Position numbers and translations under genes: made by a program. A stretch of 64,000 nucleotides of DNA from Maylandia zebra (Eukaryota; Chordata; Actinopteri; Cichliformes; Cichlidae), in assembly GCF_041146795.1 (NCBI RefSeq), contig NC_135168.1, forward strand, positions 14,188,131-14,252,130. The letters run 5' to 3'. Below are positions 46,066-59,100 of this stretch, one piece after another. The notes beneath the pieces were generated by a model. The model made no database searches. It had not been told where the DNA came from and was given only the letters and a program-made list of their open reading frames with translations. Position 1 is the stretch's first letter. Each line of letters starts with the position of its first letter.

Positions 46066-47245
46066 CGCCACAATCTAAGAATGAAACAGGAAACACTGAG
46101 CGAGTTGCCTCCATCTTAAAGCTGTTGATCATGTGATTTAAAGGAAAGCCACACCCAGCTCTTTCCTGGAATTTTACTCGACTGTAGAAAACTGCTCCAT
46201 TTGCCCCGCCCACCCATGATCTTTAATATCTACCAAAAACAACCTTTTGGTTGTCAGTAACCAGCCGATCGTTTTCGCGATTAAAAAGTGGCTTTTTGCG
46301 GCGGCGTTCCCACCGCGAGCAGAACTCCGGCTCAAAAACCGCTGTTTTTGAACACTTTTATTTACTTGAGCATTTTAATGGGCTTACTTTGAAACAAAGT
46401 GCGATTGAATGATTATTGTTATGTGTTGTCTGTTAGACAGCTGTTTTCCTTTATTGTTGTTTTTGTATTGTTTGTAGCGAACGCTACTGGAATGTATAGA
46501 TTAAGCTACGTAGCCAAGATGATTAATAATTTAACTGTTGTACATTGGTTGATGATGATTTGCATTGTTACATAGGCTTGCAGAAAAATATATTTGTTTA
46601 CCGGTAAACTGAATCGAACTTGATGTGCTAATGGACGTTTTTCTGACCTACAGGTCAGGTTTTGTTCCCTCCCTTTGAATTGATCTTCTTCATATTGAAG
46701 TGGCGAGCCGGTAGGACCATTCTTTGTTTCCTCTTTCCCCCACTTAGCCGTCTTTGGATTACGGACATATTTCCCCATTTGTATGAAGCTGGACTCTAAG
46801 GAGGAATACCTTAAAAGTGAACTTTAAAAAGAAGAGGACCAAAAAGGACTTTTGCACAGAAAGATCACAGCATTGATTTATTATTTAATTGTGGGCATTT
46901 ATGTTGTGTGTTGTGTTAATTATTTTGTTCCATTTCCCCTTTCCTCCATTTATTCAATATATTTTTGGTACAAGATATTGCAGTCTTTGGTCTCATCATT
47001 CACACCATCTAGGCTCCATAAAGAACTATTTCTTCTGCGCGTCAGTCAGTAAACTCATCCATTGAAATAAAACTAGTCCTTAAATAACTTTGAGTTACAC
47101 AGTGGCAAATGTAATAGAGAAAGACACAGGGCCACCTGAAATCTGTCGTCCTATCTGATTCAAAACCAACATGTAGGAGAATCTGGAATCTTTGATTTTG
47201 AGTTAAAAATAAAATATGGGTAAAATGCAGAAATGTTTTTACTAA
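46066..47245. other. Upstream region; no gene recognised
   Basis: The first bases are the 5' UTR/promoter side of the minus-strand gene. The remainder holds short frames only. An element-like stretch around 46440-47030 (for example the minus frame MGKYVRNPKTAKWGKEETKN) could be part of an LTR retroelement but lacks any domain or boundary. Confidence 0.35.
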
Positions 47246-47249
47246 CATG

Positions 47250-47420
47250 TACTAACAGAGACTTGGAGGAGAGAGACCTAATGTTTAATAATCCACATTT
47301 CACTGCTTTACTCTTTGGTTCAGATGTGGATAATGTATTGTTCTTTCTTTGTGATTGTTTATGTTTAAGTTGTTTGTTGCTGGTTTTTAGTTTTTTTGTC
47401 TGTTTGGAAGCTGACACAGT
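47250..47420 (-). pseudogene. L2-like LINE endonuclease start, fragment
   Basis: The minus-strand frame reads [20 protein letters not shown], the typical opening of the apurinic endonuclease of fish LINE-2 elements. It is preceded by a lysine/serine-rich stretch. The frame ends soon after and the rest of the element is missing. Confidence 0.6.
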
Positions 47421-47778
47421 CTCTATGGAGATGGGTTTTTTGGGGGGTAGCAGGAGGAGAGAAGCTGCAGAGAGGCGTGTAAGACTGCAACTCTGCTTCC
47501 TGGTCCCAACTCTGGATAGTCATATTTTGGGGGGTTTAATAAACTACTACTCCATGATGTAAAGCTGAAGTATTACACAGCTTTATGAACCTCCTGTTAT
47601 CCTGGTAGACGAGTACAGCAATAAATCTTTTACTTGAACATCTTCTGGCTCCAATAAGCTTTGAAATGTGACCATGAAGTTAGAGACACACTGACTGAAA
47701 CCCACAGCTGTGACTGGATCACATCCACACACAGTGTAGCTGCTGTCTCTGTGTGAGGTCTGTGTATATATGTATATA

Positions 47779-49131
47779 CACTGAACAAAAATATAAACGC
47801 AACACCTTTGTTTTTGCTCCCATTCCCCATGGGATGGACGTAGAGACCTAAAATTCATTCCAGATACACAATATAACCATCCCTCCCAAACAGTGGTCAC
47901 AAATCAGTCCAAATGTGTGGTAGTGGGCACATCTGCCATATTGAGATAATCCATCCCACCTCACAGGTGTGCCACATCAGGATGCTGGTCTGACATCATG
48001 AGTAATGCACAGGTGTACCTCAGACTGCCCACAACAAAAGGCCACCCTGGAATGTGCAGTTTTTTGCGCTATTGGGGGTCTGGGGACCCAGAACCGGTCA
48101 GTATCTGGTGTGACCACCATTTGCCTCATGCAGTGCAACACATCGTCGCATGGAGTCTATCAGATTGTCAATTGTGGCCTGTGGAATGTTGGTCCACTCC
48201 ACTTCAATGGCTGTGCGAGGTTGTTGGATATTCGTGGGAACTGGTACACGCTGTCGTATACGCCGGTCAAGCACATCCCGAACATGCTCAATGGGTGACA
48301 TGTCCGGTGAGTATGCTGGCCATGCAAGAACTGGGACATTCTCAGCTGCCATCTGCCCTGAACAATGTGAACCATGATTCATCCGTGAAGCGCACACCTC
48401 TCCAACGTGCCAGACGCCATCGAATGTGAGCATTTGCCCACACAAGTCTGTTACGGCGACGAGCTGGAGTCAGGTCAAGACCCCGATGAGGACGACGGGC
48501 ATGCAGTTGAGCGTCCCTGAGACGGTTTCTGACAGTTTGTGCAGAAATTGTTTGGTTGTGCAAACCAATTGTTCCAGCAGCTGTCTGGGTGGCTGGTCTC
48601 AGACGATCTTGGAGGTGAACCTGCTGGATGTGGAGGTCCTGGGCTGGTGTGGTTACACGAGGTCTGCGGTTGTGAGGCCGGTTGGATGTGCTGCCATATT
48701 CTCTGAAACGCCTGTGGAGACGGCTTATGGTTGAGAAATGAACATTCAATGCACGGGCGACAGATCTGGTTGACATTCCTGCTGTCAGCATGCCAATTGC
48801 ACGCTCCCTCATTGCTTGTGGCATCTGTGGCATTTTGCTGTGAGACAAAACTGCACATTCCAGGGTGGCCTTTTGTTGTGGGCAGTCTGAGGTACACCTG
48901 TGCACTACTCATGATGTCAGATCAGCATCCTGATGTGGCACACCTGTGAGGTGGGATGGATTATCTCAATATAGCAGATGTGCCCACTACCACACATTTG
49001 GACTGATTTGTGACCACTGTTTGGGAGGGATGGTTATATTGTGTATCTGGAATGAATTTTAGGTCTCTACGTCCATCCCATGGGGAATGGGAGCAGTAAC
49101 AAAGGTGTTGCGTTTATATTTTTGTTCAGTG
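47779..49131 (-). mobile_element. Internally deleted Tc1-like element
   Basis: The element begins CACTGAACAAAAATATAAAC and ends with its reverse complement. TA lies on both sides (47777-47778 and 49132-49133). The inverted repeats are unusually long, about 280 bases (47779-48060 with 48850-49131), and include the start of the transposase frame. Total length is 1,353 bases. It could only move with a transposase supplied in trans. Confidence 0.93.
48098..48912 (-). pseudogene. Tc1 transposase with central deletion
   Basis: The N-terminal block (48905-48342) has the helix-turn-helix region MRERAIGMLTAGMSTRSVAR and the first catalytic aspartate (VRFTDESWFTL). Near 48350 it jumps, with a frame change, to AENVPVLAWPAYSPDMSPIE, which carries the last catalytic glutamate, and ends ANGGHTRY. 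Roughly 75 residues, including the second catalytic aspartate, are missing compared with the family's usual form. Confidence 0.9.
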
Positions 49132-49941
49132 TATTTATGCTTATATTCATATTCTCTTATTCCCCTTTATTTGATATCCTAATTCTGTGCTGTGTAAAAA
49201 TTTGTCGGTGTTCTGCTACTACAAACTGGATTCCCTGGAGGATAAACATGAGGGATTCATAAAGTTCTATCTCTCTGTTAAAATCCCCCAAAATAAATGA
49301 AATGTGAATTTCAGGCAGACATGTTTTTAAAAGAGTCACTTTAGAATAGAATAGAATAGAATTCAACTTTATTGTCATTGCACATGCACAGGTACAGGGC
49401 AACGAAATGCAGTTTGCATCCATCCAGAAGTGCTTTAGTGATATAGATATATTACAATATATATTAGCAATAGTATAGATATGTAAGTATATTACAGAAA
49501 TGGGTCTATTATGGTATGTTATAATGTACACGGTATGAAGTATGTTGTGAATATTCTATAACTAAGTATGTACAGGCTGTAGTGAGTACAAGCTATGTAC
49601 AGGCTATGAACAGGATATAAATATGAAAAACTATACAGAATATGAAATAAATAACTTTACAGAAATTTGAGATATACAGCTATACAGAAATGGGAACTAT
49701 GCAAGTTGTAAACAGTTGTAGGATTAAAGATTATTGAATGTACAGAATGATTATTTACACAGAGCTATACAGTAGTGCAGTTAAGATAAGTGAGGGTGTA
49801 GATAGTTTCTACAGAGGCTATATGAAGTGCTAGTGGTTGTGAGTGGTGGTTCAGTCCATGTTATTATTGTGTGTTTGAGGGTACAGTTGTCCATTGTGGG
49901 GGTGTGTATGTTCAGTGCATGAGTTTAACGTGGGTCAGATG

Positions 49942-51786
49942 TCAGGAGGCAGAGTTCAGGAGTCTGACAGCTGTGGGGAAGAAGCTGTTCCGGTACCTGG
50001 TGGTCTTAGTCCGGAGGCTCCTGTGGCGCCTCCCAGAGGGCAGGAGGGTGAAGACTCCATGTGATGGGTGACTGGGGTCTTTGATGATTTTCCCAGCCCT
50101 TTTCAGACACCGCTTCCTGTAGATGTCTTTTATGGCAGGAAGTGGTGCTCCGGCGATGCGCTGGGCAGTTTTCACGACCCTCTGCAACGCCTTCCGGTCC
50201 GAGGCAGAGCAGTTCCCGTACCAGACTGTTATACAGTTGGTCAGGATGCTCTCGATGGTGCAACGATAGAAGTTCACCAGGATGTCTGAGGACAGGTGGT
50301 TCTTCCTCAGGGTCCTCAAGAAGAAGAGGCGCTGGTGAGCCTTCTTGACCAGCTTGGAGCAGTTGGTCGTCCAGGTGAGATCCTCGGAGATGTGGACTCC
50401 CAGGAACTTGAAGCTGCTCACACGCTCCACAGCCGTCCCCTTAATGTGGATGGGTGGATGTGGGTCAGCATTCCTCCTGTAGTCCACGATGAGCTCCTTG
50501 GTCTTCTCGGTGTTAAGCAGCAGGTTGTTTGTGTCGCACCACTCAGCCAGACGATCCACCTCCTCCCTGTAGGCAGCCTCATTGTTGTCACTGATGAGGC
50601 CAATCACCGTGGTGTCATCTGCAAACTTAATGATGGTGTTGGAACCATCAGCAGGTCTGCAGTCGTGGGTGAAGAGGGAGTAGAGGAAAGGGCTCATCAC
50701 ACAGCCTTGTGGTACACCGGTGTTCATTGTGATGGTAGATGAGCAGTGGTTATCCAGCCGGACATGTTGGGGGCGGTTGGTCAGGAAGTCCAGTAACCAT
50801 TTGCAGATGAGGGAGCTGATGCCCAGGTCTGTCAGTTTCCTGATGAGTTGTGAGGGGTGGATTGTATTGAACGCTGAACTGAAGTCTATAAACAGCATTC
50901 TGGCGTAGGTGTTGTTGTTGTCCAGGTGTGAGAGGACAGAGTGCAGTGCGATGGAGACTGCATCCTCTGTGCCCCTGTTATGGCGGTATGCGAATTGGTG
51001 GGGGTCCAGGGTGGGGGGGAGACAGGATTTGAAGTGTGCTAGGACCAGCTGCTCTAAGCACTTAGTGATGATGGGGGTGAGTGCTACTGGGCGGTAGTCA
51101 TTGAGGCAAGATGGGTTGGAGTTTTTGGGTATCGGGACGATGGAGGTGGATTTGAAGCAGGCCGGTACCACAGCGTGGGCCAAGGACAGATTGAATATGT
51201 CTGTGAGCACTCCTGCAAGCTCCCCAGAACACGCTCTGAGAACACGCCCGGGGATGCCATCTGGACCTGCAGCCTTGTGGACATTGATCCTGCTCAGCAC
51301 CGCTCCTACATCGGTGGGGGAGAGAGTCAGAGGTTGGTGGTCTGGCGTCATGTCTGCTTTGGTTGTGGTTGTGGGGTTCCCTCGCTCAAAACGAGCATAA
51401 AAGTTGTTGAGCTCGTTGAGGAAGGAGACATCAGAGGATGCGGGGGAGGGTTTGGTGGTCCTGTAGTCTGTAATGGTCTGGAGTCCTTGCCACATGCGTC
51501 GGGGGTTGGAGTTGGAGAAGTGTTCTTCTACCTTCTTTTTGTAATGGTGTTTGGCTTTTTTGATGCCCTTCTTTAGATTAGCCCTGGCTGTGCTGTAGGC
51601 GTGTGTATCTCCTGACCTAAAGGCGGTGTTGCGGGCCTTCAGGAGGAGACGAACATCCCGGTTCATCCAAGGCTTCTGGTTGGGGTACATGGTGATCCGT
51701 TTCTGGGTGGTAACACTGTCTGTGGTTTCGGAGATGTAATCCAGTACAGATGAGGCGTACTGGTCCAGGTCTGTGTGGGTGAACAT
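49942..51786 (-). pseudogene. LINE reverse transcriptase block
   Basis: The 614-residue frame covers the link region and the reverse transcriptase: [74 protein letters not shown] and the catalytic FADDTTVIGL (near 50615). It ends LPSGRRHRSLRTKTTRYRNS and SFFPTAVRLLNSAS. It is open, but a one-base shift near 51820 separates it from the endonuclease block. Confidence 0.9.
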
Positions 51787-51802
51787 ATTCCAGTCTGTGT
51801 TT

Positions 51803-52816
51803 TTAAATCTGTCCTGGAGGCACTGCCTCTGTCCCCTCTGGCCACACTTTAATTGTCCTCACAGCAGGTTTCACACGTTGGATGAGTGGTGAATACCTAG
51901 GTGTGAGGAACAGGGAGAGATGGTCCGATTGTCCAATGTGGGGGAGGGGTGTGGCTTTGTAGGCTCCAGCCAGGTTGGAATACACATGGTCTAAAGTCTT
52001 GTCTCCTCTGGTGTGGCAGGAGACATGTTGGTGGAATCTGGGGAGGACTGTCTTTAAGTTGGTGTGGTTGAAGTCGCCAGCAACAATAAAAGCAGCCTCG
52101 GGGTGTTTATTCTGGTGTTTGTTGATGGCTGCAGAAAGTTCTTTCATGGCTAACCTAGCATTAGCGTCGGGGGGGATATACACGGCAGTGAGTATGATTG
52201 AAGTGAGTTCTCTGGGGAGATAATAAGGTCTGCATTTGACCATTAAAAACTCCGCATTAGGTGAGCAGTGACTCTCAGTAGTAGTGGAGTTCATGCACCA
52301 AGCATTGTTAATATAAATGCACAAACCTCCACCTCTGGTCTTGCCGGAGTCATCTGCTAGCCTGTCGGCTCGGTGTGTGTGGCGTCCTGCTAACTTGATA
52401 GCATTGTCCGGGCAGCTGTTGTTCAACCATGTTTCGGTGAAAAACATGACATTTGAGTCCATAATCCGTCTGTTGTTAGTGATGGAGAGCCGTATCTCAT
52501 CCATTTTGTTTGCCAGAGAACGGACATTGGCAAGGAAAATACTGGGTAAAGGCAGCCGGTGTGGTGTTAGCTTTAGCTTAGCCCGTAGCCCTCCGTGCCT
52601 ACCTCGCCTTTGTTTACGATCTCGGCGCCGTCTGCGTGCACTTCCGCCCGGCCGGGGAGAGTGGGCAGCCTCCGGTGTTCTGGAGATCTCTGGGATGAGT
52701 CGGAGATCAGCGATAAAACTGTTGGAGTTGTGAGTCCAGATGTCCAGAAGCTCTTGTCTGCTGTAGGTCAGCAACGCACAGCAATTCTGGACGAATAATC
52801 CGGTTAAAAGTTGCAT
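51803..52816 (-). pseudogene. LINE endonuclease block
   Basis: The frame starts MQLLTGLFVQNCCALLTYSR and contains the apurinic-endonuclease motifs LANVRSLANKMDE, FFTETWLNNS, VAGDFNHTN and GQSDHLSLF. It ends early at 51803 because of one extra base relative to the reading frame of the next block. Basic RRRRRDRKQRRGRH stretch near the N-terminus. Confidence 0.9.
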
Positions 52817-52928
52817 TTAACCTGTGCGATTTTTTTATTATAAAAAGAAAAGGTTTTCCACATATGCAAAAAGTGCCCTTTTTTCCCCCTGGAGCACTTG
52901 CCCCCCAAAATGTCTGTGCACGCCACTG
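52817..52928. repeat. Probable hAT terminal fragment
   Basis: CCTGGAGCACTTGCCCCCC followed by AAAATGTCTGTGCACGCCAC ending in TG resembles the terminus of a common fish hAT element. Only one end is present. Confidence 0.4.
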
Positions 52929-54226
52929 GCAGTACTATTAAAATAAGTACACAATGCACTACTGATGAGCAAACCATGTGGCCAAACACTTTAAGAGACA
53001 GACTGGGATCATACCATTATGTGAAAGAGGACGGAAATGTCCCATAGACAGCAAGGGTAGTGGTAGAGACCAGTACACAGAGAAATGGGAGCTGTACTGA
53101 AATGCAAGCGTGTCAGGAAAGAGTGAAAAGGCAAAATGAGCAGCATCTGGCTGCATTTCAGTGATATTGGAGACCACAAAGCTGAGTGCAACATTTATAC
53201 AGGAGATATACAGAAGACGCTGAGAGTAGAACTGATAAAATTAGGAGATGGCTAAAGTGAGACCCATTTTTATTTCCACCCATTTTCCACTGTGGAGGAC
53301 AAAAGGTTTCAAACTGGTCCAGGTCTTAAACCTCACGTGTTCTTCCTAATAGCAGTAAATGGATAGAAATAAGGCTTTTATGAAAACACTGAATAAAACT
53401 TGCTGCCTTTAAAAAGACTAAATGTACAGTTCAGTATTGAATACTACATAAAATAAACTATATATAAAGTGTGTCTGAATGGCAGAGATGCAGAAATATG
53501 TGCATGTAGCACAGAGCCACAGCTCAGTGTCTGAATGAGTCTCACAGACCTGAATGTGCTGTTGAAGCCATTTATAATTATAACGTAATTCTTTACTCGT
53601 TTGATCTGCTCCTTACCACAAGCCACCAGACGTAGAAGGTTTTGGACTTTTAACTATATTTTCTGAAGTTTTACAACTTTTCTTACTGTTAAAAACCTTG
53701 TTATGGCCATTCATGCTGTACAAAGTAATTAGACACTTGTGGTATCTACAGAAATGTCAGAATCTCAGCTAAAAGTTCACAAAACCATCTCAACAACCAC
53801 CAAACAGCTAAAACAGCAGGTGAGCAGATCACACAAAAAAGATGTAAACACAAATCCCCCTGATCATCTGTTTTTTAAACATGAAGCTTAGTTTTGGACG
53901 TTCATTTACCGCTGGTTCAGTGAATTTTGGTTGGACAGTGATGAAACCTGCAGCCTCAGAATCTGTGAGAAGTCTGCTTTCAGCACGCAACAGCATTGTT
54001 GTGTTGTGTGCTGTGGATCCACCTCTGCAAACTCATCACTGTTTCACCATCATGTTTCTACTTAGACAATAACAAAGGAAGAAGTTCCCAGGAACTACTT
54101 CCTGTCTTGTTAACATAAGAGTATGTTGCCCTTCAAAACACCTCCACTTCTCCTCTTATTAGAGGACTGCCTTATTATTAATCTGCTAATTCTGTCAGTT
54201 GATGAAAGGAAAATGCTTGATCTCAC
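52929..54226. other. No gene recognised
   Basis: Short frames without motifs. No SPRY or further LRR exon was found here, although the LRR exon at 54227 would need downstream exons on this side. Confidence 0.5.
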
Positions 54227-54400
54227 CTGAGAGATTCCAGTGTACAGTGTGGACTCTTCAGTCCTTCAGACAGAAGCTTCACGCCTGAATCCTTCAGGTT
54301 AATGTTACTCAGGTCCAGCTGTCTCAGATTAGAGGTCTGAGAGCTGAGACCTGAGGCCAAAGCTTCACAGCTTCTCTCTGACAGGTCACAGTGACTCAGT
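54227..54400 (-). CDS. LRR exon of a second NLR-type gene
   Basis: The minus-strand 174-base exon lies between acceptor TTTTTCAG and donor GTGAGA. It encodes [40 protein letters not shown] and [10 protein letters not shown], matching the LRR exons of the first gene in length, phase and wording. It is open and its splice sites are intact. No NACHT, other LRR or B30.2 exon is seen nearby, so its partners lie beyond the window's right end or have been lost. Confidence 0.85.
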
Positions 54401-54880
54401 CTGAAAAATAACAGATAAACAATTACAAAAATAAAACACTTATGTTGAAGTGTAGTGAGATACTATTATATTTAGCAATATTTAATCTTGTTTTGTCAGG
54501 AAACTGAGCACTGATGCAGAGCAACATGTGGAGAGAATCAGAGGAGAAGAAGTGAAGAGAGAACAGCAGTAAAACAACACTGAATTGTTCAGTGTGCTTT
54601 TGATATCAACAGAATGTGTCAAATTTCTTTGTTTTGTATTTGTTTTAGTAGAATTGATGGTTATCACTTAGATAACAACCACAGGCCAGGTCTAAATTGC
54701 ACTTTGGTGACAGTTTGGACATGGACAATTTGTGCTCCATTGTATTCAGTATTGAACAAACTGAGTACCGATGACCACTTAATATTTTTGATATTTTATT
54801 TGAGTTGTTCCACCTGATCTGTGTTAACTAGAATAAACATTTAAAAGCTAAAGCTATGATCACATATGTACTTACCAGAG
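54401..54880. other. Unassigned sequence
   Basis: Would be intron of the second NLR gene if that gene is real. No other feature is seen. Confidence 0.4.
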
Positions 54881-54881
54881 A

Positions 54882-55815
54882 TGGGCAGTAACGCGTTACT
54901 GTAATCTGATTACTTTTTTCAAGTAACAAGTAAAGTAAGGGATTACTATTGCAAAATCGGTAATTAGATTACCGTTACTTTCCCGTAGGAACGCTGCATT
55001 ACTGCGTTATTAAAACTGTGATTTTTTGCGAGAATGTCTCACGACAGTGACGAGTGCGCCGTCAGTGACAACAGCTGTGTGCAGATCAACAATGGATCAC
55101 ATATCGATTGTGGGAGACAGTATGAGCGTGCAGCGTTTAAAGCGTGGAAGTACTGACCTTACTTTGAGTTTGATTCCATAAAAAGTGACAAAAACATTAG
55201 CGTCCGCTGTGCGTGGGAAGAAAACTTTTTACAAGGAAAAAAAAAAACCCTAAACTTCCAAGCAAGCTCAGAGTGCCCAACGGCGTAATGGGAAATTCAC
55301 AGAGAAACTCGCGGATTCTTCAACTGACCGCGGCACACCTGCACCAGGGTAAGCCTCCGCCTACCCCACTCCTGCTTTACAGGTGAAAATAGAGCAACAG
55401 GACCGCTGAGTCTTTGACTTTATTTATTTTCTGCTGTGTTTTACTTGCATTTATTTGAAAGAGTGAGTGTAAACACAAAAATATTTTATTTTATGTGCTG
55501 GAATGTGCAGAAAATAGGTTTAAATGTTAAACTAATTTATTCAAGTCAGAGAATATTGCATATAATTAAATTTTTGCTTGATGCATAAAGTTAAAAGATT
55601 AAAACTGATAAAACAAGTAAAAAAAAGAGACTTTTCCATTTGATTACATTTTGTATGATGGATTATGTAGAAAAAGTAGAATTGGGCTGAAAGATCTATC
55701 GCTTTATCACCTCTTCAGGTTGTAAATCGTGTTTTTAAAAAGTAACTAAGTAACTAAGTAATTAATTACTTTTGAAAATAAGTAAAGTAATGGGATTAGT
55801 TTTTTGGGGAAGTAA
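54882..55815. mobile_element. hAT-like MITE, right end missing
   Basis: Starts AGATGGGCAGTAACGCGTTA with TACTGTAATC following, the terminus of a common fish MITE. Related TAACTAAGTAACTAAGTAAT and AAGTAATGGGATTAG motifs occur near the other side. It breaks off where the 3' tail of the LINE begins, so the LINE probably inserted into or beside it. Confidence 0.6.
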
Positions 55816-56144
55816 TCAGTAATAAGATAAAGATAAGATAAGATAACCTTTATTAGTCCCACACATGCAGTGCCGTAGCTCCGCAAACGCACATAACGCA
55901 CACTGCGTAGGGCACCAAATGGCCGGTAGGGCACCAAAAAAATCAGGGTCGTAAAAAAAAAAAGTAAACCATATTAATACTATAAATATCATATGCATTA
56001 ATATGGTTAAACAATACAAAAGCAACATAAAACAATTTTCCCGAGAAAAGGGGTGAATCTGCTTTGTGCCCTGTCTCCAGTCTCCTCCTGGTGCCCCCCC
56101 ACTCCCAGTGGTCTGTTCTATAATTGGTAAACACCTGTTTGAAC

Positions 56145-59100
56145 ATGGCCTCGAAACGGCAACAGGAGTCGGGAGCGGAGAAAAGAAAGAAGAAGAGGAA
56201 GCGTGATGAAACTCAGGCGTCGCTTGCCGGTAAGGCAATGTTTAAATAATAATAATAAAAAAAGTTCATTATTGTAGCCCTTGCTTGCACGCTCATGTCC
56301 GTCAACTCTGTGATAGCTCCTGTTAGCAGTGTTCATACTGTGTTAACAAATGTTGCAAATGATTGATGTTGGGTAGTTTGTTTACGTTGTGGATATGAAT
56401 ATAGAATGGACTACTAAAAGCAACTCATCATGGTCACTCAATTGACGGTTTTCAGATAACGTTAGCAATCGTGAGTCACGATTGCTAACGTTATCGTGAT
56501 TCGTGAGACTAGCATTTCCCTCCTCAGGTTGCTAGCTGGCTAACGTCATGCATGCTACTGATTAACCTTAACTTTGGGATAGGTCAGTGATGCAGTCAAG
56601 TATTATTATCAGATTAGACAAGATTACTTTGTATGTTGCTGCATTTCAGGATATCTATAAAGACGCATATCTTATTTATGCCATTGACGTCTGAACACAT
56701 AAATAGTTCTCGTCTTTCTTTAGGTTCATAGATCAAGGGCGACATCTGTTGGTGAAACTGTAATATGAAACCTATATCTTCCAGTAATATAGATTTCCTA
56801 CTTGCGCATTTATATCAAATTATGTACAGCATGTTTATATTGCCATTTGCCATTATGAAAATCTATACATGTAAAATATAGTTAGTAATTTTTAAATGTA
56901 CCAGTGACTTACTTAATTTATTAGTCTTATAATGCAATCTTTCGTAGGTCTACTGTAGATTCAAAATTGTATTTCTGTAAAATCCCTGAATATTTTCTCT
57001 TGTATGCAGGGTCAATGCTTAAATATGTTCAAGGAGGATCTCAAGGACAGGATGAACCATCCAGTAGTAGTGCCATCCCTGGACATCAACCACCAGCCAT
57101 TGTAGACCCTGCAACAATCCCTAGCCAAGAAGAACAAGAACCATCAACCACCAGTTCAGGTACAGTTCCATACACAAGTACCACTGAGAGTCCTGTCACT
57201 GAGAGACTATCAGAAAGTGACACTGTGGAGACATGTGTGCCCCCTTCAACCGATCCTGCTCTTTGGCCAGCTCACATTGTAGATGCTGATCGTGTTGAAA
57301 TTGTGCGGAGAGGTCCTTTTAATGTCAGCTCTGATTTTAATTTTCCAAAGGGGCCTGATGGAAGAGCATTTCACACTAGCCTTAAGTTCAAAATTCTTCC
57401 CAATGGAGAAAAGGTTCACCGGAGCTGGTTAGTGTACTCACCGCAGAACAATGCTGTGTTCTGCTTTGCATGTAAGCTTTTCAGTGTGAAGGATATAAAG
57501 CTGAGTACAGAGGGCTTCAGTGACTGGTCGAACATCAACATCCGTTTGAGGGGTCATGAGTGTAGCCAAGACCACATACAGTGCATGCTTAAGTGGAGAG
57601 AACTGGACACACGGCTAAAGAAAAGCATGGCAATAGATCAACAGGAGTTGACCTTACTAGAGGCAGAAAGGAAAAAGTGGCGAGAGATTCTCAAACGATT
57701 ACTCTCAATAACTCTCTCACTGGCTTCCAGAAATTTGTCTTTTAGGGGCTCTTCTGACTGTCTTTATGAGCCGGACAATGGCAACTTCTTGAAGGAAGTA
57801 GAGCTTATGGCAACATATGACCTTGTAATGGCAAATCACTTGGCCAACATAAAAGATGAAGGTTCCCACACACATTACCTCAGCCCTGAGACACAGAACG
57901 AACTAATTCAGATTATCTCTTCAGAAACATTCCGCGCCATTGTGAAGCAAATCCAGTTGGCAAAATACTTCTCCATCATTCTTGACTGTACTCCAGATGT
58001 GAGTCACACTGAACAAATGTCAGTCATAGTACGCATTGTTTGTTTCCAAGCACAACCAGATATTAAAGAATACTTTCTTGGCTATATAAATGTGGAGCAA
58101 ACAACTGGCCTTAACCTGTCCAATGTTGTCCTTGACAAGTTGAAGGAGCTTGGCATTCCATTTGAAAACTGTCGAGGACAGGCCTATGACAATGGGGCCA
58201 ACATGAAGGGGAAGAAGCAAGGTGTTCAGGCCAGACTGCTACAATTAAACCCGAGAGCATTGTTTGTGCCTTGTGGAGCTCACACGATGAATCTGGTCAT
58301 AGCTGATGCTGCCAAGTCCTCTCCAGATGCAACTGGCTACTTTGGGTATTTGCAGAAGTTGTTCAATTTCTTTTCCAGTGCCACCCAGCGATGGGCCATT
58401 TTAACAAAACATGTGAAATTGACACTTAAATCTTGGAGTGACGTTAGATGGGAAAGCAGGCTTCAAAGTGTAACTGCTGTCCGGAGTCAGACAAAAGAAG
58501 TGAGGGATGCTCTCCTGGAGGCCAGAGAAGCTGTAAGTGATGCAGTCGCAAAGGTGGAGGCTCAAGTGCTTGCTGAGGAAGTAGCCTCATTTCGATTTTT
58601 GATTTGCTCCATCGTGTGGTGTGAACTTCTTACAATCACAAACCAGGTGAACAAGTTACTACAGTCCAGCTCCATGCAGCTCGATGTTGCTGTCAGGCTC
58701 ATTGACACTGCCAAAAGTAACCTCTCTAAATACAGACAGTCTGGGTTTGATGAGGCTGTGTCAGCTGCCAAAGAACTCTGTGAGGCCCTGAACATAGAAC
58801 CACAGTTGAAGGAGAAAAGGCTCAGGAGCACAAAAAGGCAGTTTGCATATGAAGCTGTTGATGAGCCCCTCCATGATGCCCTTAAAAAGCTTGAGGTCAC
58901 ATTTTTCAATTGTGTTGTGGACTCTGCTTTAATCTCCCTACAGGAGAGGTTTGAGACCATGAATCAAGTGAAAGAGAAATATGGAGTGCTGCTTGATTTC
59001 AGCAAAGTGAATGGGATGTCCAAGGAGGATTTAAAAAAACACTGCACTGAAGTACAGAAGACACTGACAGATAAGGGAGTAGCTGACATTGATGGACCTG

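Larger units (their letters stand above)
49343..52816 (-). mobile_element. Rex1/CR1-type LINE, nearly complete
   Basis: The minus-strand non-LTR retrotransposon is about 3.47 kb. Its 3' end is an (AATAG)-type tail (49343-49362) after a 600-base 3' UTR. It encodes endonuclease and reverse transcriptase in two blocks. The 5' end stops near 52816 next to another transposon's terminus, so it may be slightly truncated. Confidence 0.88.

Noticed and set aside
46440-47030. LTR retroelement
   Set aside because: It has some element-like look but no paired ends, primer site or protein domain could be shown.
56967-57009. Transposase start inside the hAT intron
   Set aside because: The in-frame extension upstream of the acceptor at 57009 has no family likeness, whereas exon 1 at 56145-56229 matches the usual N-terminus and joins in phase.
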